Positions 32,664-41,140 of a DNA stretch of 54,405 bases are shown in pieces. The stretch lies in assembly GCA_023416515.1 (NCBI GenBank), contig JAEZHP010000129.1, positions 1 to 54,405 of the forward strand, given 5' to 3'. The stretch's first letter is position 1; each line of letters opens with the position of its first letter. Origin of the DNA: Pseudomonadota bacterium (GTDB lineage Bacteria; Pseudomonadota; Alphaproteobacteria; Sphingomonadales; Sphingomonadaceae). The notes under the pieces are model-generated. The model was not told the DNA's origin, did not search any database, and was given only the letters and a program-made list of their open reading frames with translations. The position numbers were made by a program, and so were the translations under genes.

Positions 32664-34733
32664 TTAGCCGAGTGCTCGTTTGAGTTCGTCGAGCCATGGA
32701 CCCGCGGTGCCATCGCTCGGCGCGCGCCAGTCGCCCCGCGGGCTCAACGCGCCGCCCGCCGAGACTTTCGGGGAGTTGGGGATGGCGCTGCGCTTGAACT
32801 GGCTGATCTGGAAGAAGCGGAACAGGAAGACCTCGAGCCATTTGACGATCGTGGCGAGGTCGTACTCGCGCCTGAGATGCGCGGGATAGTCGAAGGGCCA
32901 CAGGCCTGCTGCTTCGTCCTTCCAGGCCTGCCAGGCGAGGAAGGCGACCTTGGACGGCTTCTGGCCGTGGCGAAGAATGTGCCACAGGAAGAAGTCGTGA
33001 AGCTCGTAGGGGCCGATCTTGTCCTCGGTCGACTGCATCGCGCCTTCGTCATCGGCCGGCACCAGCTCGGGCGAGATCTTGGTGTCGAGGATCGCCTGGA
33101 GGACCTGGTTGGTCTCGGCGTCGAACTGGTTCGACTTGATCACCCAGCGCACGAGATACTGGATCAGGGTCTTGGGAACCCCCGCATTGACCCCGTAATG
33201 GCTCATCTGGTCGCCGACGCCATAGGTCGACCAGCCGAGAGCCACCTCGCTGAGGTCGCCGGTGCCGACGACGAAGCCGCCGCGATGGTTGGCGAGACGG
33301 AAAAGATAGTCGGTGCGAAGGCCTGCCTGCACGTTCTCGAACGTCACGTCATAGACCGGCTCGCCCTTCGCGAACGGGTGATCCATGTCCTTGAGCATCT
33401 GGGTCGCGGCCGGGCGGATGTCGATCTCCGCCGCCTCGATGCCCAAGGCGCGCATCAGCGCCCAGGCATTGGACTTGGTGCTCTCGCCGGTCGCGAAGCC
33501 GGGCATGGTGTAGCCGAGAATGGTCGAGCGCGGGATGTCGAGCCAGTCGCACACCTTGGCCGCCACGATGAGGGCGTGGGTGGAATCGAGCCCGCCCGAG
33601 ACGCCGATCACCAGATGCTTTCCGCTGGTCGTCTGGAAGCGCTTGGCGAGACCCTGGATCTGGATGTTGAACGCCTCGTAGCAATCCTGGTCGAGCTGGT
33701 CGGCGCGGTTCGGCACATAGGGGAAGCGGCGCAGGATCCGCTCGAAGCCGATGTCGCGGTCGGCGACGGCATGATCGAACTCGATTACCCGGAAGCGCTT
33801 CTCGGGATGGCCGGCGGCGCGGGCATTGTCGTTGAACGTGCCGTTGCGCATCCGCTCGAGCCGCAGGCGCTGGACGTCGATGTCGGCGACCGCGAGTTCG
33901 TTGCCGCGATCGAAGCGGCCGGTCTCGGCGAGCAGTTCGCCGAGCTCGTAGACGGAACCCTGGCCGTCCCAGGCGAGATCGGTGGTGCTCTCCCCCGGGC
34001 CCGACGCCGAATAGACGTAGGCGGCGTGGCAACGGCTGGCCTGAGCGGCGCACAGCAGCTTGCGCTCGTCGGCCTTGCCGATGGTGATGTTGGACGCGCT
34101 GAGGTTGGTCAGGATCAGGGCGCCGGCCATCGCGCCGTTGGTCGAGGGGGGCTGCGGCGCCCAATAATCCTCGCAAATCTCGATGTGGAAGATGAAGTCG
34201 GGAAGCGTCTCGGCGGCGAAGATCTGGTCGGGGCCGAACGGCACGTCCTGGCCGGCGACGCGGATGGTGAGGCCCTCGGTGCCGATGCCGGACGCGAACC
34301 AGCGCTTCTCATAATATTCGCGGTAGTTGGGCAAAAAGCATTTCGGCACGACCCCGAGGATCCGGCCGTGCGAAAGCGCCAGCCCGCAATTGTAGAGCCG
34401 GCCGTTGCGGCGCAGAGGGGCGCCGACGAGCAGAACCGTGTTCACCTCCGCGGTCTCGGCGGCGAGCCGCTCGATCCCGCGCTCCACGGCGTCGAGGAAG
34501 GCGTCCTGGAGGTGAAGATCGTCGACCGCGTAGGAGGAGATGTTGAGCTCGGGGAAAACGGCGAGGTCTACACCGCGCTCATGGGCCTGGCGTGCCAGCT
34601 CGATCGTCTGACCGACGTTGAATTCGACGTCGCCGGACGAGGCGCAGGGGCTCGCGGCCGCGACGCGCACGAAACCGTGGCGGTGGATGGACTCGAACGG
34701 CAACGCCTCGATGGTTTTCGCTTCCAGCGGCAT
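32664..34733 (-). CDS. nadE: Glutamine-dependent NAD+ synthetase
   Basis: NadE catalyses the last step of NAD synthesis, amidating NaAD with ammonia from glutamine. The 689-aa two-domain form is complete. The N-terminal nitrilase-like glutaminase carries Glu (VFPELNISSYA), Lys (PKCFLPNYREYYEKRWF) and the nucleophile Cys (IEICEDYW). The C-terminal synthetase has the ATP motif GVSGGLDSTHALI at about residue 375. The ATG at 34733 is chosen because GGAG lies 8 nt upstream and it overlaps the pncC stop codon (TGATG), so the two genes are coupled. Confidence 0.97.
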   Translation of the reverse strand: MPLEAKTIEALPFESIHRHGFVRVAAASPCASSGDVEFNVGQTIELARQAHERGVDLAVFPELNISSYAVDDLHLQDAFLDAVERGIERLAAETAEVNTVLLVGAPLRRNGRLYNCGLALSHGRILGVVPKCFLPNYREYYEKRWFASGIGTEGLTIRVAGQDVPFGPDQIFAAETLPDFIFHIEICEDYWAPQPPSTNGAMAGALILTNLSASNITIGKADERKLLCAAQASRCHAAYVYSASGPGESTTDLAWDGQGSVYELGELLAETGRFDRGNELAVADIDVQRLRLERMRNGTFNDNARAAGHPEKRFRVIEFDHAVADRDIGFERILRRFPYVPNRADQLDQDCYEAFNIQIQGLAKRFQTTSGKHLVIGVSGGLDSTHALIVAAKVCDWLDIPRSTILGYTMPGFATGESTKSNAWALMRALGIEAAEIDIRPAATQMLKDMDHPFAKGEPVYDVTFENVQAGLRTDYLFRLANHRGGFVVGTGDLSEVALGWSTYGVGDQMSHYGVNAGVPKTLIQYLVRWVIKSNQFDAETNQVLQAILDTKISPELVPADDEGAMQSTEDKIGPYELHDFFLWHILRHGQKPSKVAFLAWQAWKDEAAGLWPFDYPAHLRREYDLATIVKWLEVFLFRFFQISQFKRSAIPNSPKVSAGGALSPRGDWRAPSDGTAGPWLDELKRALG

Positions 34734-35233
34734 CAAAGCATCTCCGTCATCATCTCGATTCCTACGCGAAGGCATTCGAGCCGCGTCGGGCCGCGGCCGA
34801 TCGGCCCGAAATGCTCCTCGCGATGCGCCGTCTTGCGGCCGGGGCGGGCGCAGGCGAAGTGGACGAGGCCGGGCTCGTCGCCACTGTCGGCGAAGCCGGT
34901 CACGGCAAGCGCCATGTTGGCGCGCGACCGCTCGACCGCGCCCTCGGCCATGGCGATCGCGACCTCCTTCGACACCGCGCCTTTTTCCTTGAGCAGCTCC
35001 TTGGGGACCCCAAGCATCTCGTTCTTGGATTCGTCGGTATAGGTGACGAAACCGCGCTCGAACGCGTGGGCGACCCCGGGAACGTCGGTCAGCAAGGAGG
35101 CGAGCATCCCGCCGGTGCAGCTCTCGGCCGTCGCGAGGCTAATGTCGCGTTCGCACGCCTTGGCGAGCAGGCGGTGGGTCGCCTCCTCAAGCTCGTCCGG
35201 AATTGCCGGGGACAGTGTCTCGGTCTCGTTCAA
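34733..35233 (-). CDS. pncC: Nicotinamide-nucleotide amidase (CinA C-terminal domain)
   Basis: This 166-aa stand-alone CinA C-terminal domain deamidates NMN to nicotinate mononucleotide in the pyridine nucleotide cycle. The family motif TAESCTGGMLASLLTDVPG (catalytic Ser38) and FVTYTDESKNEMLGV are present, with AVTGFADSGDEPGLVHFA in place of the more usual VTGIAGPGG. It lacks the N-terminal CinA domain. Direct translational coupling with nadE makes metabolic sense, since both act in NAD turnover. The region downstream of its promoter is shared with the divergent stress-type gene at 35341. Confidence 0.9.
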   Translation of the reverse strand: MNETETLSPAIPDELEEATHRLLAKACERDISLATAESCTGGMLASLLTDVPGVAHAFERGFVTYTDESKNEMLGVPKELLKEKGAVSKEVAIAMAEGAVERSRANMALAVTGFADSGDEPGLVHFACARPGRKTAHREEHFGPIGRGPTRLECLRVGIEMMTEML

Positions 35234-35270
35234 GGCGGCCTTTCCTCGTGCTCCCGCTGGTTAGGGCGGC

Positions 35271-35296
35271 GGAACCGGCGCGTCACCCCGATTGTT
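35271..35296 (+). promoter_or_regulatory. EcfG-type (general stress response) promoter candidate
   Basis: GGAAC (35271-35275), a 17-nt spacer, then TGTT (35293-35296), one base off the alphaproteobacterial consensus GGAAC-N16/17-CGTT. It lies 45 nt before the ATG of a small stress-type membrane protein. Confidence 0.6.
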
Positions 35297-35340
35297 CCTC
35301 CGCCGCAACCAACCACGACTTCTCAAGGGGGTTAACGCCC

Positions 35341-35628
35341 ATGGAACGCAACCGCACCAATGCGATCCTCGCCATGATGGGAGCAGCCGCAGCGGGCTAC
35401 GGCCTCGTCGCCCTGTTCCGCCGGCTCGGCGCCGCCAGCAACCACCGTCCCGGAGCGGCGGTCAGCGCGCGCGAGGATCATGTCAGCAGCAACGACGTCA
35501 ACGCCACCCGAGCCGCGGGTCCGGGCGCCATGCGCGATCCGCCCAAGAGCTGGGACCGCGTCGACGAGGCGGTCGACGAGAGCTTCCCAGCGAGCGATCC
35601 CGCACCGGCGCTGTCGCGCGTGGATTAA
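35341..35628 (+). CDS. Small membrane-anchored stress-type protein
   Basis: This 95-aa protein has one predicted membrane segment (residues 7-24, NAILAMMGAAAAGYGLVALF) and a C-terminal motif WDRVDEAVDESFPASDPAP that recurs in many alphaproteobacterial small proteins, often under general stress control. AAGGGGG lies upstream of the ATG with a spacing of 9 nt. An EcfG-like promoter sits 45 nt upstream. The function of the DESFPASDP motif is unknown to me. It is divergent from pncC-nadE. Confidence 0.8.
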   Translation: MERNRTNAILAMMGAAAAGYGLVALFRRLGAASNHRPGAAVSAREDHVSSNDVNATRAAGPGAMRDPPKSWDRVDEAVDESFPASDPAPALSRVD

Positions 35629-35761
35629 CGCAGAGCGGTTCATCGTACGGCAAGTAACGGTGAATCGTTCCGCAGCAGCGGCCAAGTGCACCCGCAGGCC
35701 CTGCCTTTGTCCAACTTGATGCTGCCTTGCGTGCAACGTCTCGCGGCTTTGTCGGTTTTAC

Positions 35762-35793
35762 ACTCCACACGGTGCGAGGGGGCACAGTGGAGT
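35762..35793 (+). promoter_or_regulatory. Leader hairpin covering the ribosome-binding site
   Basis: ACTCCAC (35762-35768) pairs with GTGGAGT (35787-35793), which contains the GGAG ribosome-binding site of the gene starting at 35802. The 18-nt loop is G-rich. A translational control element is possible; stability is modest. Confidence 0.35.
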
Positions 35794-35801
35794 ATAAGGC
35801 A

Positions 35802-36581
35802 ATGAAAAAGCTTCTCATCACTTTGGCCGCCCTGCCCATCGCGACGATGGCCGTCGAGGCGAATGCGCAGTCTTATGTGACCAGCAGCGCCAATGCGAAT
35901 GCAACGGTCCAGAACCAGATCGTCCAGCTGCAGGCGCAGCTTGACGCAGGCGTCCGCACTGGCGCGATCGATACGACCGAACGTCGCCGGCTCCGCCAGG
36001 AAATCCGAACGCTGACCCGGCTTAGGGCGCAATATGCGGCGAACGGCATCAGCAGCCAGGAATGGAACCTGCTTCAGCAGCGGGTCGGTAACCTGAGCCA
36101 GCAGATCCAGGTCGCCGGCGGCGGGTACGCCTACGGCTATACCCAGCCGAACAACGGCTATGCCTATGGCAATAGCGGCGTCCGCTATGATCAGTACGGA
36201 CGGCCGATTCAGACGCAGGGTTACACCTACGACCAATATGGCCGGCCGGTGACGGTCAATAACGGCTATTATGGTCAGGGCGGCCCGTATGTTCCGGTCC
36301 CGTCAACCAGCAACAGCGGCATGGGCAATGTCCTCGGCGGCGTTCTCGGCAGCGTGCTCGGCGGCGGTGGAATGGGTGGCAACATCCTCGGGAGCATCCT
36401 CGGCAATGGCGGCCTTCGAGTCGGCGACCTGATCACCGGCACGATCGGCAGCGTGCTCGGCGGCGCCAACAATTTTGGCTACCAGGACCGCAGCAACGTC
36501 TATTTCCGCTCTGACGGTCAGCGCGTCTACGAGATCGACGCCCGGACCAACCAGGTCATCGCCATTCACCCGCTTCGCTAA
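35802..36581 (+). CDS. Exported Gly/Tyr-rich protein of unknown function
   Basis: This 259-aa protein has a signal peptide (MKKLLITLAALPIATMAVEANA). A coiled-coil-like region follows at about residues 30-105 (VQNQIVQLQAQLDAGVRTGAID, LRQEIRTLTRLRAQYA), then a Tyr/Gly/Asn-rich stretch with two YDQYGRP repeats, then a Gly-rich hydrophobic region (GNVLGGVLGSVLGGGGMGGNILGSILG) like a glycine-zipper. The end (VYFRSDGQRVYEIDARTNQVIAIHPLR) is ordered. This order of parts suggests an envelope or surface protein. The ATG is chosen at the signal peptide. A strong terminator follows. Confidence 0.75.
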   Translation: MKKLLITLAALPIATMAVEANAQSYVTSSANANATVQNQIVQLQAQLDAGVRTGAIDTTERRRLRQEIRTLTRLRAQYAANGISSQEWNLLQQRVGNLSQQIQVAGGGYAYGYTQPNNGYAYGNSGVRYDQYGRPIQTQGYTYDQYGRPVTVNNGYYGQGGPYVPVPSTSNSGMGNVLGGVLGSVLGGGGMGGNILGSILGNGGLRVGDLITGTIGSVLGGANNFGYQDRSNVYFRSDGQRVYEIDARTNQVIAIHPLR

Positions 36582-36605
36582 ACGCGAACGAGTGATTGCG
36601 AGGGA

Positions 36606-36636
36606 GGCGCCCCGGAGAGATCCGGGGCGCCTTTTT
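36606..36636 (+). terminator. Strong Rho-independent terminator
   Basis: GGCGCCCCGGA-gaga-TCCGGGGCGCC is a perfect 11-bp stem followed by TTTTT, 24 nt after the stop codon of the Gly/Tyr-rich gene. Confidence 0.95.
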
Positions 36637-36638
36637 CG

Positions 36639-37919
36639 TCAGCGCAGGTCCGACGGCAGGGTCGGCTGGCTGAGAATTCGCCGCATCGCTTCCCAGCGCG
36701 CCGAACGATCGGGCCCCGCTGCTTCGACATGGGCGCGGACCATGTCCTTGCCGAGCCCGTAATTGATCACATAGCTTCGATACTGGTCGATGAACCCGAC
36801 CGACTGGTCGGCGCGGGCAGCGCCGACGAGCTGGTAGCGCTGGGTGAGCTCGACGGCGCGGGCACGGTCGATCCGTCCCTCGAGATAGTTGCGCGCGATT
36901 GTGAAGCGGGCGCCGGCCAGCTCCTCCATCGCAAGCTGAAGATCCAGATAGCGCGGCGCGTCCGCGGGCTGGAGGCCGGCGAGCGGGTAGAGGGTGGAGC
37001 GCTCGAAGGCGAGCCGCTCCTCGGGCGTGAAGGCGAGGTCGATTCCGTAATTGGCCGAGCCCTCGGCGATGAAGGACTGCGGCGAGAAGAGCGGGTAGAC
37101 CATATATTCCACCCAGCCCCGGCCGCGGGCGAGATCCCGCTCGAGCAAGGCGTTGTAGGCGTGGTGGCCGGGATAGCCTTCGTGGCAGCCGAGATCGACA
37201 GCGCGGCTCAGGCGCACCGGCAGGTCGGTGTTGATTTGGATGAGGCTTCGGTAATTGCCCTGGTACCAATTGTAGCCGGACCAGCTCTTGTCGCGCACGA
37301 ACTCCAGCGTGAACGCCTCGCCGTCGGGAAGCGGGATGTGCTGCAGCGTACGCCGCCGGCACTCGCCGATCGCAGCGAGCATAACGGGCTCCAGCCGGTT
37401 CGGCGGAATGACGAAGCGGCTCTGGAACGCCTCGACCCGCTCTGGAAGAGGCCCGGTCCCCGGGACGAGTCGGTCGATGCGGTCGATCACCGGATCGTAG
37501 TGGCTGAGCGGCAGGATTTGCGGAGACACTCCGAACAGCCCTTGCGCCTCCTCTGCGAAGCTCAGCCGTTCGCCTGCGATCATTCGAAGGCGGGTGCGCG
37601 CCGCGGTCAGCTGCGCGTCGAGAAAGGCGCGGCGACGCTGGACGAGCGGGTCGGCGGGTGTCGGCGTGGCGCGAAGCCGGGCCTGGAGGTCCGCCGCCGC
37701 CGCCGCCAAGGCGGGCACGCTGCGCGGGTTCGCCTCGGCAGCCTGCTTCCACTCGGCCGGCCCGTAATAGGCGTCGATATAGCCGTCCTCATGAGTGCCG
37801 ATCTCGAGGCTCAGGCCGACATAGTCGCGGGCAATGGAGTCGAGACTCTCTGTGCGGTCCCGAGGGGTCATGCATCCGGCGAGCAGCAGGGCGGCGACCA
37901 CGTTCAACAGCCATTTCAT
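36639..37919 (-). CDS. DUF885-family lipoprotein, putative metallopeptidase
   Basis: This 426-aa protein begins with a lipoprotein signal (MKWLLNVVAALLLAGC), the Cys being residue 16. The C-terminal half carries LGCHEGYPGHHAYN, the HExxPGH motif of DUF885 proteins, which are related to zinc carboxypeptidases, with a downstream Glu in FIAEGSANYGIDLAF as likely third ligand. Members are usually longer (about 550-600 aa), so this is a compact form. The ATG at 37919 has GGAG 8 nt upstream. It is probably a periplasmic peptidase; the substrate is unknown. Confidence 0.85.
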   Translation of the reverse strand: MKWLLNVVAALLLAGCMTPRDRTESLDSIARDYVGLSLEIGTHEDGYIDAYYGPAEWKQAAEANPRSVPALAAAAADLQARLRATPTPADPLVQRRRAFLDAQLTAARTRLRMIAGERLSFAEEAQGLFGVSPQILPLSHYDPVIDRIDRLVPGTGPLPERVEAFQSRFVIPPNRLEPVMLAAIGECRRRTLQHIPLPDGEAFTLEFVRDKSWSGYNWYQGNYRSLIQINTDLPVRLSRAVDLGCHEGYPGHHAYNALLERDLARGRGWVEYMVYPLFSPQSFIAEGSANYGIDLAFTPEERLAFERSTLYPLAGLQPADAPRYLDLQLAMEELAGARFTIARNYLEGRIDRARAVELTQRYQLVGAARADQSVGFIDQYRSYVINYGLGKDMVRAHVEAAGPDRSARWEAMRRILSQPTLPSDLR

Positions 37920-38083
37920 GCGATCGTCTCCTGCTTGCCGGAAGGCCTTGTTAGCCGCGAGGATGAATGGGGACCAGTCGAAGGCCGGCCCGCCCATCCA
38001 TAAGGAGGATCGATGCGATCCTTCGCACATTTCATCGCCGCCGCCCTTGGAAGGTTTCTTTCTCGTACTTATCCTTCGAAGCC

Positions 38084-38117
38084 GCCGGCATGGTGCCGGC
38101 CTTGAGGAGCGGCACCA
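38084..38117 (+). promoter_or_regulatory. Mutually exclusive hairpins at the Old Yellow Enzyme start
   Basis: TGGTGCCG (38091-38098) pairs perfectly with CGGCACCA (38110-38117), which abuts the ATG; the loop holds the GAGGAG ribosome-binding site. An alternative stem, GCCGGC-atggt-GCCGGC (38084-38100), uses the same left strand, so the two cannot form together. This could be a translational switch or a protein-binding operator. Confidence 0.4.
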
Positions 38118-39209
38118 ATGGCCAACCTGTTCGACCCCATCCAGCTCGGCGCCGTTCGCGCGCCCAACCGAGTCCTGATGGCGCCGCTGACCCGCGCCCG
38201 GGCGACCCGCGAGGCAGTGCCGACCCCGGTCATGGCCGATTATTACCGCCAGCGCGCCGGCGCCGGCCTGATCATCTCGGAAGCGACGGGAATCAGCCGC
38301 GAGGGCCTTGGCTGGCCTAACGCGCCGGGCCTGTGGAACGAGGCCCAGGTCGAGGCATGGAAGCCGGTCACGGGCGCCGTCCGCGATGCGGGCGGGCGGA
38401 TCTTCGCCCAGCTGTGGCACATGGGCAGGCTGGTTCACCCGGACCTCGGCGGCGGCCAGCCGCTTTCCGCCTCCGCGACGACCGCGCCTCACTACGCCCA
38501 CACCTATGAGGGCAAGAAGCCCTATGTGGAGGCGCGCGCCGCAACGCTCGACGACATCGCGCGGATCATCGACGACTATACGGTAGCCGCGGGGAACGCG
38601 CTCGCCGCCGGCTTCGACGGCGTCCAGATCCACGCCGCCAATGGCTATCTCCTCGACCAGTTCCTGCGCGAGAGCTCGAACCTGCGCGACGACGGTTATG
38701 GCGGCTCTCCGGAGAACAGGATCCGCTTCCTCGTCGAGGTCGCGGAGGCGATCGCCGGTACAATCGGCGCAGAGCGAACTGCGGTGCGCTTCTCGCCGAA
38801 CGGCGCGTCACAGGGCGTCGAGGATAGCGATCCGGCGTCGGTGTTCGTGCCCGCGGCGCGCGCGATGGAGCGGATCGGCCTCGCCTTCATCGAGCTTCGC
38901 GAGCAGGGACCAGAGGGCACGTTCGGGCGGAGCGACCAGGCCAAGATCTCGCCGGAGGTGCGAGCCGCGGTGAAGACTCCGCTGGTTCTCAACCAGGATT
39001 TCAACGCCGCCTCGGCCCAGGCCGCGGTCGGCGCAGGCCCTGCGGACGCCATCGCGTTCGGCCGGCCGTTCATCGCCAACCCTGATCTGCCCGAGCGGAT
39101 CCGTCTCGGCGCAGCATGGAATGCCGACGACATGGCGACCTGGTATTCCCAGGGCGCCGAAGGCTATGTCGACTATCGCACCCTCAGGGAGGAGCGGGAG
39201 GCCGCCTAG
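38118..39209 (+). CDS. Old Yellow Enzyme family alkene reductase (NemA-like)
   Basis: This 363-aa FMN-dependent reductase has LFDPIQLGAVRAPNRVLMAPLTRAR at the N-terminus, LWHMGRLVHPD, the substrate-binding pair His-x-x-Asn in IHAANGYLLDQFL, and the phosphate-binding end GPADAIAFGRPFIANPDLPERI. It reduces activated alkenes, and relatives act on nitro-compounds and electrophiles. The order of motifs and length fit the NemA/xenobiotic reductase class. Its TAG stop shares a CTAG palindrome with the stop of the convergent deacetylase gene. Confidence 0.94.
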   Translation: MANLFDPIQLGAVRAPNRVLMAPLTRARATREAVPTPVMADYYRQRAGAGLIISEATGISREGLGWPNAPGLWNEAQVEAWKPVTGAVRDAGGRIFAQLWHMGRLVHPDLGGGQPLSASATTAPHYAHTYEGKKPYVEARAATLDDIARIIDDYTVAAGNALAAGFDGVQIHAANGYLLDQFLRESSNLRDDGYGGSPENRIRFLVEVAEAIAGTIGAERTAVRFSPNGASQGVEDSDPASVFVPAARAMERIGLAFIELREQGPEGTFGRSDQAKISPEVRAAVKTPLVLNQDFNAASAQAAVGAGPADAIAFGRPFIANPDLPERIRLGAAWNADDMATWYSQGAEGYVDYRTLREEREAA

Positions 39210-40210
39210 AAGCCGCTAAGGAAGGCGGCGACGTTGGCGCCGAGGGCGTCGGTGGCGTAGCCGCCTTCCATGACGGTCACCGTGGGAAGGCCGAGAGAGG
39301 CGATGTCGCAGGCCATCGCGGGATAGTCGCTCGTCTCCAGCGCGAAATGGGAGATCGGGTCGCCGACGAAGGTGTCCGCTCCGTACGAGACGAACAGAAG
39401 CTCCGCTCCGAACGCCGCGATCCGCTCGAGCGCCCTGGCGAGGGCGGGGCGGTAGGCGGCGAAGTCGGTGCCGTGCGGAAGCGCGAGGTTGAGATTGGCA
39501 CCCGCTCCGGCGCCTTCACCGGTCTCGTCCTCATGGCCCCAGTAGAAAGGATAGTCGGTCGACGGATCGGCGTGGATCGACACGAACAGGACGTCGCCCC
39601 GATCGTAGAAGATGTCCTGGGTGCCGTTGCCGTGATGATAGTCGACGTCGAGGATCGCGACCCGGCTCTTACCCGCTGCGATCGCCGCTTCGGCCGCGAT
39701 GGCGGCGTTGTTGAGGTAGCAATAGCCGCCGAGATAGTCCGCACCCGCATGATGGCCGGGCGGCCGGCACAAGGCGAAGGCCGAGCGATCGCCGCCCAGC
39801 ACCGCGTCGGTTGCGGCAAGCGCGGTCTGAGCGCCCCAATAAGCCGAGCTCCAGGTGCCGGCGGCCACCGGAGTCGCGGCGTCATAGCTGTACTGGCCGA
39901 GCCGGGCGTCGATCCGCGACAGGTTCAGCGGCCGCCGCCGCGCAACCGGCCAGGTGTAGCCGATGGCGTTGCCCGGCCGCCCCGCAGCCCGCCAGTCGGA
40001 ATGAGCGCTCTTCAGGAAATCGAGATAGTCGCGCGGGTGGACCCGCAGTAGCGGCGCTTCGCCCAAGTCGCCCGGCGCCTCGGTCGCGCCGATCGCAGCG
40101 AGGATCGAGCGGGTGCGCCCGGGATGTTCGGAATGGTCCATCCAGGCGCCGTTGTGCAGCTCCTGCTGGGGGTCGTGGTCGAGCTGGCGGGGATCGAAGA
40201 AGAGACGCAT
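39206..40210 (-). CDS. Histone deacetylase-like / acetylpolyamine amidohydrolase family protein
   Basis: This 334-aa arginase-fold deacetylase shows ALCRPPGHHAG, GYCYLNNAAIAAEAA, the metal-binding DVDYHHGNGTQDIFY, and YGADTFVGDPISHF with the second metal Asp. Bacterial members remove acetyl groups from small amines such as acetylpolyamines or from proteins. Class II features (GHHA...GYCYLNN) and the N-terminal HPGRTRSI, DYLDFL pattern suit an acetylpolyamine amidohydrolase, but the substrate cannot be fixed from sequence. It is convergent with the OYE gene, overlapping by 4 bp. Confidence 0.92.
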   Translation of the reverse strand: MRLFFDPRQLDHDPQQELHNGAWMDHSEHPGRTRSILAAIGATEAPGDLGEAPLLRVHPRDYLDFLKSAHSDWRAAGRPGNAIGYTWPVARRRPLNLSRIDARLGQYSYDAATPVAAGTWSSAYWGAQTALAATDAVLGGDRSAFALCRPPGHHAGADYLGGYCYLNNAAIAAEAAIAAGKSRVAILDVDYHHGNGTQDIFYDRGDVLFVSIHADPSTDYPFYWGHEDETGEGAGAGANLNLALPHGTDFAAYRPALARALERIAAFGAELLFVSYGADTFVGDPISHFALETSDYPAMACDIASLGLPTVTVMEGGYATDALGANVAAFLSGF

Positions 40211-40288
40211 GGCAAGGTCCGTATCAGGGCCGCCGAAGGTTACAACCTGCGCGAAGCGCGCGGTTCACTTGCAAATGCGCGCCGCGAC

Positions 40289-41140
40289 CTACGCCTGGCC
40301 TGCGCCTGGGTTGGAGGAAGAGCCGACATCGGGATCGGGGTCTTCGGCAACTTTCGCGCGACCTGCCGGCCGCTGGGGCACGAGCAGGATCAGAAGCACG
40401 ATTGCTGCGGCGAGCACTGCGGTCGCAAGCGATCGGCTGAGTTCGAGGCCGCCTTTGGCAATCGGCTTGTCGAGAAAGTCGCCGATCGTGGCTCCCAGCG
40501 GCCGGGTGAGGACGAATGCCGACCAGAACAGCAGGACTCGCGAGACCGGGGTGAGGAAATAGAGTGCCGCCAGAACGGCCAGGCCTGCGCCGAACAGTAG
40601 CGCCGCTCCCGAATAGCCGAGGGAGCCATCGGCAACCCAGTCGCCAAGAGCGGTGCCGAGGGTTTGCGAGAAGGTGATGGTAATCCAGTAAAAGGTCTCC
40701 GCCCGAGCATTGTCGATGCGGTTGACGTCGACGCTGCCAAGCGCGCGATGCCAGCTGAACAGCGAGACGGCGACCAGGCCGAACAGAAGCATCGACCCGC
40801 CTGCATAGCCGAGACCGATCGAGCGCGTGGCGAAGTCGGCCAGCGTCGTGCCGGCGGTGGTCGAGGCAATGATCGTCGCCCAATAGAGCCACGGATTGAA
40901 GCGACGCGCTTTGATCTGGAGCCATACCAGGCCGATGAGCAGCAGGCCGAAAATCGCCGTGCCGGCAAGATAGCCGTTCACGCCGCTGCTTCCCGCATCC
41001 GGCGTCGTTTCGCCGAGCCAGCTCATGCTGACGGCATCTCCGCCCGTCTCACCCAGCGTGGTTGCAAGGATCTTTATAACCCAGAAGGTGAGCGTCACCG
41101 CTGGAACCTTGCTCGACGCATGAGAGGCACCGTTGCTCAT
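40289..41140 (-). CDS. COG4705-type membrane protein with fourfold internal motif
   Basis: This is a 283-aa integral membrane protein with about eight hydrophobic helices, like the uncharacterised COG4705 family. Four similar intramembrane motifs are spaced along it: ATTLGETGGDA, GTTLADFATR, GTALGDWVAD and GATIGDFLDKP. Each has a small-Thr-small-Gly/Ala-acidic pattern, suggesting a fourfold repeat that could line an ion or proton path. The C-terminal tail is polar and rich in Asp/Pro/Ser. The gene stands alone between the deacetylase and the TIR-like gene. A transporter role is inference. Confidence 0.85.
   Translation of the reverse strand: MSNGASHASSKVPAVTLTFWVIKILATTLGETGGDAVSMSWLGETTPDAGSSGVNGYLAGTAIFGLLLIGLVWLQIKARRFNPWLYWATIIASTTAGTTLADFATRSIGLGYAGGSMLLFGLVAVSLFSWHRALGSVDVNRIDNARAETFYWITITFSQTLGTALGDWVADGSLGYSGAALLFGAGLAVLAALYFLTPVSRVLLFWSAFVLTRPLGATIGDFLDKPIAKGGLELSRSLATAVLAAAIVLLILLVPQRPAGRAKVAEDPDPDVGSSSNPGAGQA

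Noticed and set aside
35640..35690. GGAAC-N17-CGTA on the minus strand as another EcfG promoter
   Set aside because: The -10 is imperfect and it points into the end of the small stress-type gene with no minus-strand gene start nearby.
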